Source: a virus
Length of the DNA stretch: 60,640 nucleotides
Strand: one strand, 5' to 3'
Virus record (IMG/VR): IMGVR_UViG_3300036774_000032
Location: 1-60,640 of that record
Position numbers and translations under genes: made by a program. The notes beneath the pieces are model-generated. The model searched no databases and was not told the DNA's origin. It worked only from the letters and a program-made list of their open reading frames with translations. This document shows, one piece after another, positions 1 through 9,003 of this stretch. Within the stretch, counting starts at the first letter, position 1, and every line of letters begins with the position of its first letter.

Positions 1-23
1 AACACTTAAACAAAGACGTTGGA
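1..23. repeat. Terminal direct repeat, left copy (circular contig overlap)
   Basis: The first 23 bases are identical to the last 23 (60618-60640). The minus-strand glycosyltransferase reading frame continues without interruption through this sequence when the two ends are joined. This is best read as the overlap left when a circular genome was linearised during assembly, rather than as a biological terminal repeat. Confidence 0.9.
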
Positions 24-382
24 AGGTCCTTGAGTTCCCAGAAGACGATGTCTCCCGCGTCGTCCGCAAACTTCACCGTGGACTCCAAGGGAAATTTTCG
101 CTCGTAGTAGTTGACCCCGATGATGTCCTTGTCATGGTCAAGGAGTGTTCGGATTGCGGGACCGGGGAACCACATATCCGTGTCGACGAAGACGAGGTGC
201 GAGGATCCGGCACGGATCGCCTCCTCCGTGATCTTCTGCCGGTTATCCTGAATGTACCCCCCCTTCTGAATCATCAGTTGTATCGGATAGGGGAGCGATT
301 GCATGGACGCCCAAAGCGAAGAGACCGTCTCCGTGCAGACCTTATCCCGCGCTGCGATCCCGAGGGTAAGCTGAGTCGTCAT
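1..382 (-). CDS. GT-A fold glycosyltransferase, N-terminal part (continues at 60640-60415)
   Basis: This is the first part of a glycosyltransferase gene that crosses the contig join. It starts with ATG at 382-380 and joins in frame to the stretch ending at 60415, giving about 194 residues. A DxD-type metal and sugar-nucleotide motif (FVDTDMW) lies about residue 70, preceded by the loop of a Rossmann-like GT-A fold. The C-terminal part carries a TEDVWFC motif where such enzymes place their catalytic acid. The start overlaps the stop of the upstream 56-residue gene as ATGA. It resembles the second GT-A protein at 7430-8320 in layout, so the two may be old paralogues. The acceptor is unknown: virion protein glycosylation or host surface sugar modification are both possible. 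Confidence 0.75.
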   Translation of the reverse strand, partial: MTTQLTLGIAARDKVCTETVSSLWASMQSLPYPIQLMIQKGGYIQDNRQKITEEAIRAGSSHLVFVDTDMWFPGPAIRTLLDHDKDIIGVNYYERKFPLESTVKFADDAGDIVFWELKDLPTSLFKC

Positions 383-549
383 GCCCGCATCAACTCCTTG
401 AACCGCGCTATCGCCTGCGCCCGAGTGATCTGCGCGAGGCCGGCTTTCACGCGCAAGACGTTGATCTGTTCCAAGATCATGCCCAAGAGGGTCCGCGTCC
501 TCAGATCGAGCAAGACGCGCTCCTCTGTCCGATAGTCAAGTTTCGCCAT
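379..549 (-). CDS. Small hypothetical protein, 56 aa
   Basis: A 56-residue open frame beginning MAKLDYRTEE is tied to its neighbours by ATGA overlaps at both ends: its start overlaps the stop of the 141-residue gene and its stop overlaps the glycosyltransferase start. It is predicted to be almost wholly helical, charged, with a heptad-like pattern of leucines and isoleucines. There is no recognisable domain and no signal peptide. Translational coupling is the main support for its being real. Confidence 0.6.
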   Translation of the reverse strand: MAKLDYRTEERVLLDLRTRTLLGMILEQINVLRVKAGLAQITRAQAIARFKELMRA

Positions 550-974
550 CAGACCGCCTCCACGGTAATTGGACGCGACCGCAGCGTGGGGTTCACCACG
601 CGCAGGCTGAATCGCTGCGGCGCGTCACTTGTCAGGTCGAGAGTCTCCCCGTGAGCCACAGTCGTCACGGTGTTCCCCGGCTGGACCCAGATGTCCACGG
701 ATGCGGAATGGTCATGACTCACCGCGCAGACGGCCACCCCGTCGGCGGTGAACCGTTGGGGCGTGGCCGTCAACGTGACCAGGGCCTTTTGGACGAGTTG
801 CCCCCCAACGATATGCCATTCGTTTGGCGCTGCGTTCGCTTCATGCCCTGCGGGGAGTTCCAGGACAGATTCGGTTCCTGGATCATAGTTGAGGGCAAGG
901 TCACTGTCCTGCGTGACACAGAGCGCGATCAACCGGTCCGGATCACTGGTCTTCCACTTGACGACGGTCTTCAT
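549..974 (-). CDS. Hypothetical virion-associated protein, 141 aa
   Basis: This starts at the ATG at 974-972, five bases after the stop of the large fibre gene. A longer upstream frame would run into that gene and is not needed. The protein is rich in beta-forming residues, Thr and Val, with alternating hydrophobics and no transmembrane segment. It resembles the small beta-sandwich accessory proteins often found just after tail fibre genes. Its stop overlaps the next start (ATGA). A fibre chaperone or fibre-tip accessory role is possible from position only; no family was recognised. Confidence 0.6.
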   Translation of the reverse strand: MKTVVKWKTSDPDRLIALCVTQDSDLALNYDPGTESVLELPAGHEANAAPNEWHIVGGQLVQKALVTLTATPQRFTADGVAVCAVSHDHSASVDIWVQPGNTVTTVAHGETLDLTSDAPQRFSLRVVNPTLRSRPITVEAV

Positions 975-979
975 GGCGC

Positions 980-3805
980 CTACTTTTTGATGTTCTTCGC
1001 GCTGAACACGAGCGAGCTCCACGTCCACCCCACCGTCGGAATGTTGTCCGGTTGGGCAGTAATCTTGTAGGTCCTGGAGGCCGTACCAGGATTCGTGTCC
1101 ACTGCGAAGATGATCGGATCGTCTCCCGTCGAGTCGCCCCCGCTCGCCCCTCCAGACCCGGCATTGAATGGACTACCCGCCGCCAGGTATGTCGTGATGA
1201 CAGTCTCATAGACATTCGATCCGTCCGCCCGCTTGAGCCGGATCGTGCAATTCGCGTCGTAGGCTCCCCCATAGGCGATCGCCAACCAAAACCGAGCGAT
1301 CAGCTCGGTCCACCCTTCCACACAACTCAGGGTGATGCTGGCAAGATCAACCTCGACCCCATTGGAGGTAAGGGTCCCTCCGGAAATGTTCGTTATCGAC
1401 CCAGCGGCCGTGATGGCGTTGTCCTCGACGTGCCCCGTCGCCACGGCCAACGCCTTGATCCCGTACCCCGTCGCCCCGCCCCCGTCGAAGTCGAACATCA
1501 AATTACCGGAGGAGTCCCAGATCGAGAGTCCGTAGTCAGTCGCGGCCCCTCCAAGTCTTCCAAGGAGAACCCGTCCCTGACCGTTTTCGTCTTGCACGAG
1601 TATGTATTTATATCTCCCATCAAGAACGAATCGGTCACTCCCCAGGTTGATGACTTGCGCCCCGATGGTGCCGGCGGTGATCTTGTTTGCTACGAGTGAT
1701 TTGATATTCGACGTCTCGACTACCTCGGTCCCGATCTGCGCCGTCCCCGTGATGACGGCGTTCACGGTGTCCAGGTGGGCCGCTCTGATCTGTTGGGCGT
1801 ACAGATTGACCGCTGTGAAATTTTGCTGGAGGTCTCCCCGGACCAGCATCGTCCCCGTGGCCCGTAGCGTCAGTGTCGATCCAGAAAACGATCCTTGCTG
1901 GATGTAGATGTACCCCGTTTCTGAATCACTCTCATCGAGCGTCCCCGTCGTCCCGGAAGTCTCGATCCGCTGCCATACACCCGCCGCCAAGGCAACCCAG
2001 GGTGAACCAAACTGGCCATGCGATCCGGTGAGGTTCAGGGCGGCGTTGCACGTCTTATCCGCCTTCACCCAGATGGACAGGCTGTACTTTGTATTCGAGA
2101 CCAGGTGGATGTCCCAACCCAGATCATCGGGCAGAGGCGAGCGAAGTGCCGGGTAAGAGTCTGTAGTCAATCCCGTATACTGGCATTCACAACAATAATC
2201 CGCCGGAAGATCCGACGGCGCGTCGGCAACGGCGGCGATTGCGGCAGAACCTGGAGCCGTGGAGAGGTATCCAAACCACCCGGCAACACTCCCCCCGGCG
2301 CAGACGGGGTTCGGGATCAGGTTCGACCCCCCGATGCTGAACCCCGCGTCTGCGGAGGCGATCGTCAGCGTCGTGGTTGTCCCGCAGGCCACGAAGGCGC
2401 TCCGGTTCCCACTGGTATCCAAAGACTTGAGCCAGTACCAGTAGGCCATCCCGTTCGCCAGGGCGGTATCCGTGAACATGATCCCGGTGCGCGGGACCGT
2501 ACCCACCTTCACGGAAGACGCGGAGGCGTTCGACGTGTACCGGTAGATTTCCGTCTCGCTCAGGTCGAGGTCAGCGGCGGGGGTGAAGACGATGGTGATT
2601 TGCTTGAATCCGGCGGTAAGGCTGACAGCCGTGGGAACCCCAGGCGCGACGTTGTCTTTGGCGGTCGTTGTGGTGACGGTCGTGCAGAAAGAGGATTTGT
2701 TCCCGACCTGATCGAACGCCGCGAGGCGCGCCTCGTACACGATATTGGCGACGACGCCATATTCCCGAACCGAAAGCGTCGCCTTGTCCAGGAGACGCGA
2801 CGTGTAGGGCGTGACCCCTTGCGGACGGAAGTCGAGTTGATACCCGGCCAGGTCGCTATCAGTATTCGCTGCCCAGGAGAGGTCCAGATAGGTGACGGTC
2901 GACCCGTCCGCGTTGACCGTGACTCCCGTGGCTAAGGTCAGGCCGGTCGGCGTGGCCGGCGCCGTCACGTCTGGACTCCCCACGGCGATGTCGGTATCGC
3001 CTTTCCCGCTCACGTAGGACGTGTAGGCCGAGAACGCCCCGGAATCCCGCATCGCCCGCAGGCGGAAGTACCTCGTAACCGTGTCCGTGACCGGGACCGT
3101 GTAGGTCGTTGCCGCCACCCGGTAACTTATGACGTCGTCCGTGAATCCCGTATCGTCGGCCTGCTGGATCTCGTAGGCCCGCACGTCCGCCTCGGGATTC
3201 GCGTTCCAGGAGAGGAGGACTGACAGGTAGCGCGTGGCCGAGGTCAGGCCAGTCGGCGTGCTGGGGGCCGTCTGGTCGGTGTTGATGGGATCGTGCGGAT
3301 CCATGGGGTTTGGCGTGAAGGCCGGGACGTCCGGGCCCTCCGTGAGCATCGCCCCATCGAATCGACACGTCCCGTTGGTGTCATACACCGTCAGGATGGC
3401 GTCGAGCTTCGTGGCCGCGATCGAGCAGGTCTTGTGCACCACCAGGAGCATCCATTCGCCCACGGAGCAGGCGTAGCCGCCATACGTGACGGACACTCCA
3501 TCGTCCAGGCCGATCTTCGCCGTGATCCCGGCATCCTTCCTGACCAGGCACGAGAAGGTATATGTGTGCGATTGAATGTCCGCGATGTTCAGGGTGCTGC
3601 CGAGGACATGCTGCGTCAGGGTGGCGTCGGCGTTCGTCTTGGTGAGAGCCGCGGAGTAGAGGCCATACCGGAAATAGGTGCCATCCTTGGCGACGGAGGC
3701 CCCCGTCCCGCCCAGCACCCAATAATCGGGAACGGAGGTGCTCCAGGTCTCGACAGACCCGTTGCGGAGGAGGTTGACCGTTGCCGTGTTCGCAATTTCA
3801 GTCAT
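980..3805 (-). CDS. Large tail fibre / receptor-binding protein with FN3 repeats
   Basis: This is a 941-residue modular structural protein. Residues 1-165 look like a carbohydrate-binding jelly roll (LRNGSVETW start, typical of CBM4/9-like modules). Three fibronectin type III-like repeats follow, each opening with a Pro-x-x-Pro-x-Gly-Leu pattern and an LSW/ITIVF strand, at about 180-270, 275-385 and 388-480. A second jelly-roll-like segment spans about 495-660. The C-terminal third has Ile-rich, coiled, fibre-like sequence (NKITAGTIGAQV) as seen in host-specificity proteins, then a beta-rich tip. It lies between the tail stabilisation-like gene (its start overlaps that gene's stop) and a small accessory gene. 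A role in glycan binding on the host surface is inferred from the domains. Confidence 0.75.
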   Translation of the reverse strand: MTEIANTATVNLLRNGSVETWSTSVPDYWVLGGTGASVAKDGTYFRYGLYSAALTKTNADATLTQHVLGSTLNIADIQSHTYTFSCLVRKDAGITAKIGLDDGVSVTYGGYACSVGEWMLLVVHKTCSIAATKLDAILTVYDTNGTCRFDGAMLTEGPDVPAFTPNPMDPHDPINTDQTAPSTPTGLTSATRYLSVLLSWNANPEADVRAYEIQQADDTGFTDDVISYRVAATTYTVPVTDTVTRYFRLRAMRDSGAFSAYTSYVSGKGDTDIAVGSPDVTAPATPTGLTLATGVTVNADGSTVTYLDLSWAANTDSDLAGYQLDFRPQGVTPYTSRLLDKATLSVREYGVVANIVYEARLAAFDQVGNKSSFCTTVTTTTAKDNVAPGVPTAVSLTAGFKQITIVFTPAADLDLSETEIYRYTSNASASSVKVGTVPRTGIMFTDTALANGMAYWYWLKSLDTSGNRSAFVACGTTTTLTIASADAGFSIGGSNLIPNPVCAGGSVAGWFGYLSTAPGSAAIAAVADAPSDLPADYCCECQYTGLTTDSYPALRSPLPDDLGWDIHLVSNTKYSLSIWVKADKTCNAALNLTGSHGQFGSPWVALAAGVWQRIETSGTTGTLDESDSETGYIYIQQGSFSGSTLTLRATGTMLVRGDLQQNFTAVNLYAQQIRAAHLDTVNAVITGTAQIGTEVVETSNIKSLVANKITAGTIGAQVINLGSDRFVLDGRYKYILVQDENGQGRVLLGRLGGAATDYGLSIWDSSGNLMFDFDGGGATGYGIKALAVATGHVEDNAITAAGSITNISGGTLTSNGVEVDLASITLSCVEGWTELIARFWLAIAYGGAYDANCTIRLKRADGSNVYETVITTYLAAGSPFNAGSGGASGGDSTGDDPIIFAVDTNPGTASRTYKITAQPDNIPTVGWTWSSLVFSAKNIKK

Positions 3806-5322
3806 TAGCGCCCGCCCGGTCGGAACCAGTAGCGAAACGCCGCGAGGCTCACGTCTTCATCGTCGGTGGAATTCGACCAGCGCACGGCCCAGCGGTATCC
3901 CGTACCCCCAACTCGCTTCACCTGTCGTTGCTGGCTCGCGTCGAATTGAATGGTCTTGTGGATCACACCATCCCGGAAGACTTCCGCTGTGACCGTGGCA
4001 GAGCCATGGGGATTGAAGACCGCCTCGAGGAAGTCGACAGCCTTCTTCCGAGAGGCGAGGGACGAGTCGAGGAAACTGAAATCGGTTTCCACGGTCTTGA
4101 TCTTCCAGGTGTACCCAGATCCGGCATTGCTCCGGTCCTCTTGGTCGAGAAGGTAGACCTTCCCGGCATTGCTTCCCCCCGCCGGCCTGCGGATCGTGTC
4201 ACTCCCGACGTGCAGCCAGAGGCTCGGCAGAGTGTCCCGAGTGGAGTAGGAGAACCGAATCAGGTTCGGATACCCGGTGAAGTCGAACATCAGCCGAAGA
4301 TTGTTGACGGTACTCCCGACGCCAGGAAGGCTGTAGACCGCGAGGCTCTTGTGCTCAAACCAGACGGAGGTCGCCTGATTGAGCCGATTGAGGTTGACGT
4401 TCTGTCGAATCCAGTCCTTGACATTGAGCCGCTCGCTGAGGTCTGACCTCCGAAAGCTCCCGGTGCTCCGGTCCAGGACGGAGACCAGGTGAAAGCCCGC
4501 GTCGGTATCGAGGAGGAGAATATCGCCAACGACGGGAAGTGCCGCATAGGGCGTGTCGGCCGCCCCCATGCCCTCCGCGTCCGTAATCGCCTTGACTTGC
4601 CAGTATTGGGGTCGCGGGTCGCTGTCGTCGAGGTAGAAGATGCCGTTGGGATGCTTGAAGATGTAGAGCAGTTCGCCAAATTCGACCAGTTGGACGCAAT
4701 ACTTTCCCACGCCGGGATAAATCGGGAGGTACTGCGCCTCGGCACACCGGAAGTCTTCGTGGTTCGCTATCCCGCTCGCATAGAGACCGTGGCCCATGAC
4801 CCCCCACATGCGCGCCGCGTGCGGGAGAAGATGCCTGGGCTGCGAGGTCCCGGTCCAGTCGATCGGAGTGACGCTCACCGTGGCCGCTGCAGCGGCGTCT
4901 CCTGATACCACCTGGACGGCATCGACCCCGTTCGCGTAGAAGAGTTTCCGAGCTGCGCCGCTCTCTTCCTCGCCTCCCTGCGCGAACCGCCCCTGCGCCG
5001 TCGTCGAGAGGCCACTGGCGAGGGTGACGCTGTTCAGGTCGCTGCCGACTTCCTTATAGAGACAGCCATCCCCAGCCGCGATGATGGTTCGGCGGACCGA
5101 GTTCGTCGCCGGGAAGTGATACCCTGCCAGGATGGCCGGATCTGCGGAGACTCCGTTGGCATCGAGGAGGACGGTTCCTGGTTCCTTGCGCCAGTCCCCC
5201 TCGCCTAGCGCAACGCCTTCCGCCTCGACGAGGTCAGACGGTTGGAGCTGCGTCACGTTCTGGCGCGAGTTCAGACTGGAGGATCCTGCCCCGATCTCGG
5301 CCCGAACCCCTCGGTACGCCAT
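3805..5322 (-). CDS. Tail stabilisation / hub-like protein (P22 gp10-like position)
   Basis: This 505-residue protein is almost entirely beta-strand, with recurrent blocks such as LLYIFKHPNGIFYLDD, GDILLLDTDAGFHL and LRLMFDF that suggest a propeller-like fold. Podoviruses commonly place such a protein of about 450-550 residues after the head-tail adaptor, for example P22 gp10, which seals packaged DNA and binds the tail hub. Here it follows the adaptor gene with a stop/start overlap and precedes the fibre. There is no signal peptide or membrane segment. The gp10-like name rests on fold impression and order, not on a specific motif. Confidence 0.55.
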   Translation of the reverse strand: MAYRGVRAEIGAGSSSLNSRQNVTQLQPSDLVEAEGVALGEGDWRKEPGTVLLDANGVSADPAILAGYHFPATNSVRRTIIAAGDGCLYKEVGSDLNSVTLASGLSTTAQGRFAQGGEEESGAARKLFYANGVDAVQVVSGDAAAAATVSVTPIDWTGTSQPRHLLPHAARMWGVMGHGLYASGIANHEDFRCAEAQYLPIYPGVGKYCVQLVEFGELLYIFKHPNGIFYLDDSDPRPQYWQVKAITDAEGMGAADTPYAALPVVGDILLLDTDAGFHLVSVLDRSTGSFRRSDLSERLNVKDWIRQNVNLNRLNQATSVWFEHKSLAVYSLPGVGSTVNNLRLMFDFTGYPNLIRFSYSTRDTLPSLWLHVGSDTIRRPAGGSNAGKVYLLDQEDRSNAGSGYTWKIKTVETDFSFLDSSLASRKKAVDFLEAVFNPHGSATVTAEVFRDGVIHKTIQFDASQQRQVKRVGGTGYRWAVRWSNSTDDEDVSLAAFRYWFRPGGR

Positions 5323-6209
5323 TACCGCCTCGCTCCCACGGAGAACTGACTCCGGACGTACAACCCCGGCTTGAGCATCCGTCGCTGTCGGGCCTTCATG
5401 TGCTTCAACTTCTCCGGGCCCGCCGCCGCGAAGGAGGCAAACCGATCGTCGTTCATATCCACCAGCAGCTCTCCGGCCGCGGCATAGACGAGCACCATGC
5501 GGTCCTCGGGAGGCTGGATGATTGGCGTATCGCTGGACACCACCCCGTCGAACGTGAGCGCGCCGGGATGGTAGGTGTAGTCATATTCATAGCGACGGGC
5601 CTCGGTCGGGTAGGGGGCGATCCGGAGAACCCCATCCCCGATGATGGCGCAGTACCGGGCGCTGACTCCGCTACTTGACCGGTACGGGTACTCTGCGTCC
5701 ATGCGGCCCGGGGAAATCAGGTCCATGTCATAACTGCCGTGGCAATCTCGAAGGAACCGACCCGTGTTGACCGGCGCCAGGAAGTCGGATGCGAGGTCGT
5801 ACTCGTCCTGGAAGACGGCATACGTGAGGCCGCTTCCCCCGTCGCCCTGGTACGTCGAGTCGAGGGTGAACCCCGTCTGCCCGGCCGTGTGTGCGATGAT
5901 CCGGCAGACGATCCCATCAGCGTCCGTGCGGATCTTCCGCCCTTCCACGGAGGCCGTCGGGGCGCTGGAGAATGTCCCGGATGCCGAGTCGGTCGTCAAG
6001 GTGACGCTTCCGGTCGTGATCTCTGCGACGGTGTTCAGGACACCCGGAGGCGTTTTTCGCGCGAACAGCCATGGGAAGTCTTCGAGGACGGCGATATACG
6101 ACGTGTTGATGTAGTCCTCAACCTCCGAGCCGAAGTCGGGGCTCACGGCATCGTCGCCAGCGCGAGAGAGGATCAGCGCCTTTAACTCCTCACCGGTCGT
6201 ATAGCCCAT
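5322..6209 (-). CDS. Head-tail adaptor / tail tubular protein A-like
   Basis: This 295-residue protein opens with a helical segment (TTGEELKALILSRAGDD) followed by EDYINTSYIAVLEDFPWLF. That is the arrangement seen in the N-terminal helices of podovirus adaptor proteins (T7 gp11 and P22 gp4 type), which sit under the portal. A beta-rich middle and the segment DEYDLASDFLAPVN also fit this group, where a YxLPxDF-like stretch is common. The C-terminus is basic and helical (KHMKARQRRMLKPG). It overlaps the gene downstream (gp10-like), as expected for a head-completion pair. Confidence 0.65.
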   Translation of the reverse strand: MGYTTGEELKALILSRAGDDAVSPDFGSEVEDYINTSYIAVLEDFPWLFARKTPPGVLNTVAEITTGSVTLTTDSASGTFSSAPTASVEGRKIRTDADGIVCRIIAHTAGQTGFTLDSTYQGDGGSGLTYAVFQDEYDLASDFLAPVNTGRFLRDCHGSYDMDLISPGRMDAEYPYRSSSGVSARYCAIIGDGVLRIAPYPTEARRYEYDYTYHPGALTFDGVVSSDTPIIQPPEDRMVLVYAAAGELLVDMNDDRFASFAAAGPEKLKHMKARQRRMLKPGLYVRSQFSVGARR

Positions 6210-6221
6210 GACGCTCTCCTG

Positions 6222-6884
6222 TCAGTGCTTTCTGTCCCCTTGAATCTCGCGGTGCAAGATGATCTGTCCGTTGATGGCAACCAACCGCTTGTCGATGCGG
6301 TCCATCCAATCGGTCACAAGTTCCCGGAAGACGCTCATCTTCCGCAACTCTTCCGCCTGGGTTTCGATCTTCTGCCGGATGTTCTGCCCCTTGATCGTCA
6401 CCTTTACGTCCGTCAGCGGAACTAAATCCGTCCGGAGAATGTTGGTTGTAACGAGCATCTGACTGTGCAGGAGATACTCGCCGCTGATGATGGCCGGCGC
6501 TTCGATAGGCAGACTGATCGTGTGGCATCCTTTCACACTCGCAATCGGGATAATCAACTGGAGTTCGTAGGCGAAAATCACGTCCTTGTTCGCCCCCTGC
6601 GTGCCTTCCATCCAGCGTCGCAGATACATTCGCTGCGTCGTGTGTGTGAGGCAATATTCGCGGTACGTGTAAAAGAAGTCCCCCGGCTGAACCGATTCGA
6701 GGGGACGCAGATGGTCTCGGTCGATACTCGTACCATCATGCGCCACGGGGGACGCATAGACCTCCCAAAAAGGAACAGGGTCAAACGCAATGAGATAGAC
6801 GATGAAACTGAGGCACGCTGCCATCACGCCGAGCATGGCCCAGAGCGGGAACCAAGGATATTTCCGGAAGAAGTCATTTACCAT
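6222..6884 (-). CDS. Membrane-anchored protein, 220 aa, unknown function
   Basis: One transmembrane helix lies near the N-terminus (residues about 12-34, PLWAMLGVMAACLSFIVYL). It is followed by a long extracytoplasmic beta-rich domain and a charged C-terminal helix. The start overlaps the stop of the upstream 72-residue membrane gene by 11 bases, so the two are probably translated together. The pair resembles a small lysis-like or superinfection-related membrane module placed inside the tail region. No family was recognised, and a spanin-like or envelope role is only a guess. Confidence 0.6.
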   Translation of the reverse strand: MVNDFFRKYPWFPLWAMLGVMAACLSFIVYLIAFDPVPFWEVYASPVAHDGTSIDRDHLRPLESVQPGDFFYTYREYCLTHTTQRMYLRRWMEGTQGANKDVIFAYELQLIIPIASVKGCHTISLPIEAPAIISGEYLLHSQMLVTTNILRTDLVPLTDVKVTIKGQNIRQKIETQAEELRKMSVFRELVTDWMDRIDKRLVAINGQIILHREIQGDRKH

Positions 6885-7092
6885 GGAGCATCACCAGGGC
6901 GACGAGTGCTCCAATAAACCCCGTCAGGATCACCGCCAGCATCCCGTAGACCACGGCTCTCACGGGTTGAAACTCCGCCTTCGGGGTGAAATAGGGATCG
7001 CTCCCGTTGCCAAGTTTTCGTTCCAAATGCTGCAAGCGTTCATCCATCCGTGCAAGTTTCTCTCTCGCTGAATCATCCAGGGGCTGCTCCAT
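6874..7092 (-). CDS. Small coiled-coil plus TM protein, holin/XhlA-like
   Basis: This is a 72-residue protein with a charged amphipathic N-terminal half (ARMDERLQHLERKLG) and a single hydrophobic C-terminal helix (VVYGMLAVILTGFIGALVALVML). The layout matches haemolysin XhlA-type and small holin accessory proteins. It overlaps the next membrane protein gene by 11 bases. A second, larger holin-like gene lies in the lysis cassette at 44753-45283, so this one may have an accessory or unrelated role. Confidence 0.55.
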   Translation of the reverse strand: MEQPLDDSAREKLARMDERLQHLERKLGNGSDPYFTPKAEFQPVRAVVYGMLAVILTGFIGALVALVMLHGK

Positions 7093-7101
7093 GCGAATCG
7101 A

Positions 7102-7455
7102 CTACAGATTATACTTCGACACGCACTTCACGGTCAGGCTCGTGCTCGACCCGCCAACCGTGCAATTCGGCCGGATGTACTTCGGGTTCTCCTGGAGGGT
7201 CTCCCCGAAGTCGCTCGTCTTGCTGAGTTGGTTCCCCTGGCCGTCGGTCAACGGGAAGGCGTCGGACTTGTCCGCGGCGTTCGCCCCCTGGATGATGAGG
7301 GTGGCCCCATTCCAGACCCCATACGCCGTGATGGTCTTGTCCGGGAGGTGCGGCGCGTCCAGCCATCCGCCAGCATCGCCGCTCGTGATGGGCGTCCAGA
7401 TGGCTTCATGGACTCCGCCGAGGGTGTATTCACCGTAGGGATTTACCGTCGCCAT
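7102..7455 (-). CDS. Small structural protein, 117 aa
   Basis: A compact beta-rich protein with no membrane segment. The beginning (NPYGEYTLGGVHEAIW) and the Gly/Asn/Thr-rich composition match small virion decoration or tail-associated proteins. Its start lies 26 bases inside the end of the upstream glycosyltransferase gene. Its last codons contain a TATAAT sequence that might act as a weak promoter for the membrane pair downstream. The function is not known. Confidence 0.5.
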   Translation of the reverse strand: MATVNPYGEYTLGGVHEAIWTPITSGDAGGWLDAPHLPDKTITAYGVWNGATLIIQGANAADKSDAFPLTDGQGNQLSKTSDFGETLQENPKYIRPNCTVGGSSTSLTVKCVSKYNL

Positions 7456-8320
7456 GGGCGCCTCTCCTCTTCGGTTTCGCTTCCAACGGCTTGTGCCGGA
7501 GGGGCAGATGCAGCGGGTACTGCGTGCCGTCCGGCGTGATATGTTTGCAGAAGATGCTCGTGTCCATCAGGAAGGGGTACTTCTTGGCCGCGATCTTCGG
7601 GAAGCCCGCTCGCTTGAGGTATCCACCCTCCATGACGCGATTGCACCATGCCAGGTCTTCGGTCCCGGTGAAGGCCGTCCAGGATTCCTTGACCGGGTCG
7701 AATGTCTGGCCGGCTGGCGTGTCGAATATCTGGGCGATCTTCTTATCATGGCCTGGGGGCAGGTACTTCGGCGCGTCCTTCGTCATTTCCCGCAGGATGG
7801 AGACGTGGATCAGCGTGCAGCCCATCGGGACCCCGTCCACCCAGACCTTCTCGCCGAGCTTCCAGTCGGTAAAGTACCCATTGCCTCGGCCGCGGTAGAG
7901 CAGGGGCTCCGGCGGGTGGGCCTTGGCACAGTACAGGCCAGAAACGACGGGGATCGTCCCGTCAAGCATATACTGGTTGAGCTTCACGAAGGTGGTCGGC
8001 GGGAGAATCACGTCATGGTCGATGAAGAGGAGCCAGTCATACGCCTGGCTCACCGCGGCGTCCACGACGATATTCCTCGCCTCGGCCACGGCGTATCCCA
8101 GCGGCGTGGCCTGGTTGTACCAATAGACGATTTCGCTGTTACTCCAGTTGCACGGGATCGTCTGCCCGTAGCGCGCCATCGCCCACTCGGCCCGGATTAG
8201 GCCGGTCATGGGGACACCGACCATGATGCGATGCTGCGGCTTCTGGTTGGCCTGGAGGAGCAGGCCCATGTACCTCTCGCCCTTCGCTGTTTTCGGCACA
8301 ATGCCGCTCCTTTGTGTCAT
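7430..8320 (-). CDS. GT-A fold glycosyltransferase, 296 aa
   Basis: The start chosen is the ATG at 8320-8318, which overlaps the upstream stop as ATGA; a longer frame exists but runs through the upstream gene. The enzyme shows a DxD-type motif in LLFIDHDVILPP, then the loop DGVPMGCTLIHVSI and the acidic motif GTEDLAWCNRV expected near the acceptor site. It has the same order of motifs as the glycosyltransferase crossing the contig join. It sits in a cluster with a second glycosyltransferase, a CmcI-like enzyme and a methyltransferase, which together look like a glycan synthesis or modification set. The substrate is unknown. Confidence 0.8.
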   Translation of the reverse strand: MTQRSGIVPKTAKGERYMGLLLQANQKPQHRIMVGVPMTGLIRAEWAMARYGQTIPCNWSNSEIVYWYNQATPLGYAVAEARNIVVDAAVSQAYDWLLFIDHDVILPPTTFVKLNQYMLDGTIPVVSGLYCAKAHPPEPLLYRGRGNGYFTDWKLGEKVWVDGVPMGCTLIHVSILREMTKDAPKYLPPGHDKKIAQIFDTPAGQTFDPVKESWTAFTGTEDLAWCNRVMEGGYLKRAGFPKIAAKKYPFLMDTSIFCKHITPDGTQYPLHLPLRHKPLEAKPKRRGAHGDGKSLR

Positions 8321-9003
8321 TGCCACACCGAGTTTGCCAAGACGAGAGGTGAGCCCCACTTCGAGAGAAGGTAGGATGCGGACGGTCGGATTTCGTCCTC
8401 TCTTCCCTCGAAGGATTTTGCCGTCCAGTGGGTGAGGTCCAGATCGGACACGTAAACCGTGCGACCGTGCTTCGCCATCTGCATGCACAGATCCTCAACG
8501 GCCCCGTGCCACCCCGGGATTTGTGGGTCGAAGTCAATGTGCGCTCCGTTGACGATGCACAGAACCGCGTCAAGGATGTTGACCTCCTCCGGCCCTTCGG
8601 AGACTCCAGAGTGAATATCCTGCCCAAGGTTCGGAGAGGCAACGCTTCCGATCTGGTAGATGTCTATTTTCGTTTCAGTTCCCTTGACCTCACTAAATCC
8701 GTACTTGACTCCAAGAGCGCCAAGAGTTCCCCATGGCTTTCCCTGCGCCTCAAGATTCCCTATGGAATCCCGAAACCGTTTGTTGCTATCGCGGGAGAAA
8801 GACACGTCCTGATGGACAAACACTCGAATCCTGTTCGATGCGATGGCCTGCCCTCGCTGGTACGCCTGGGCGATACTCGGCATTCCAGAGAACAGAAGTA
8901 CCTCGTCCCCCTCCACCAGAGACAGGGAATCCAATAATCGTTCCTTGAGCACCTTCGCGTCATTCCAGTGACAGATATACGACACGGGCTCCCTACTCAA
9001 CAC
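8317..9003 (-). CDS. Glycosyltransferase, Glyco_tranf_2_5-like
   Basis: This 228-residue protein has the sequence RVFVHQDVSF, the V-x-HQDV signature of the family 2-like (Glyco_tranf_2_5) group. It later shows the pattern FDPQIPGWHGAVEDLCMQMAKHG, which matches the FDE...H.YD.DLC block of that group. A GTLGALGVKYG loop lies between them. Its start overlaps the stop of the CmcI-like gene by 11 bases and its stop overlaps the next glycosyltransferase start. The role is inferred as adding a sugar in the same pathway as its neighbours. Confidence 0.7.
   Translation of the reverse strand: MLSREPVSYICHWNDAKVLKERLLDSLSLVEGDEVLLFSGMPSIAQAYQRGQAIASNRIRVFVHQDVSFSRDSNKRFRDSIGNLEAQGKPWGTLGALGVKYGFSEVKGTETKIDIYQIGSVASPNLGQDIHSGVSEGPEEVNILDAVLCIVNGAHIDFDPQIPGWHGAVEDLCMQMAKHGRTVYVSDLDLTHWTAKSFEGREDEIRPSASYLLSKWGSPLVLANSVWQ

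Noticed and set aside
7108-7137. TATAAT with a CTGACC 18 bases upstream, minus strand
   Set aside because: It lies in the last codons of a structural gene; the -35 is only moderate and the leader would be about eight bases. It may be chance.
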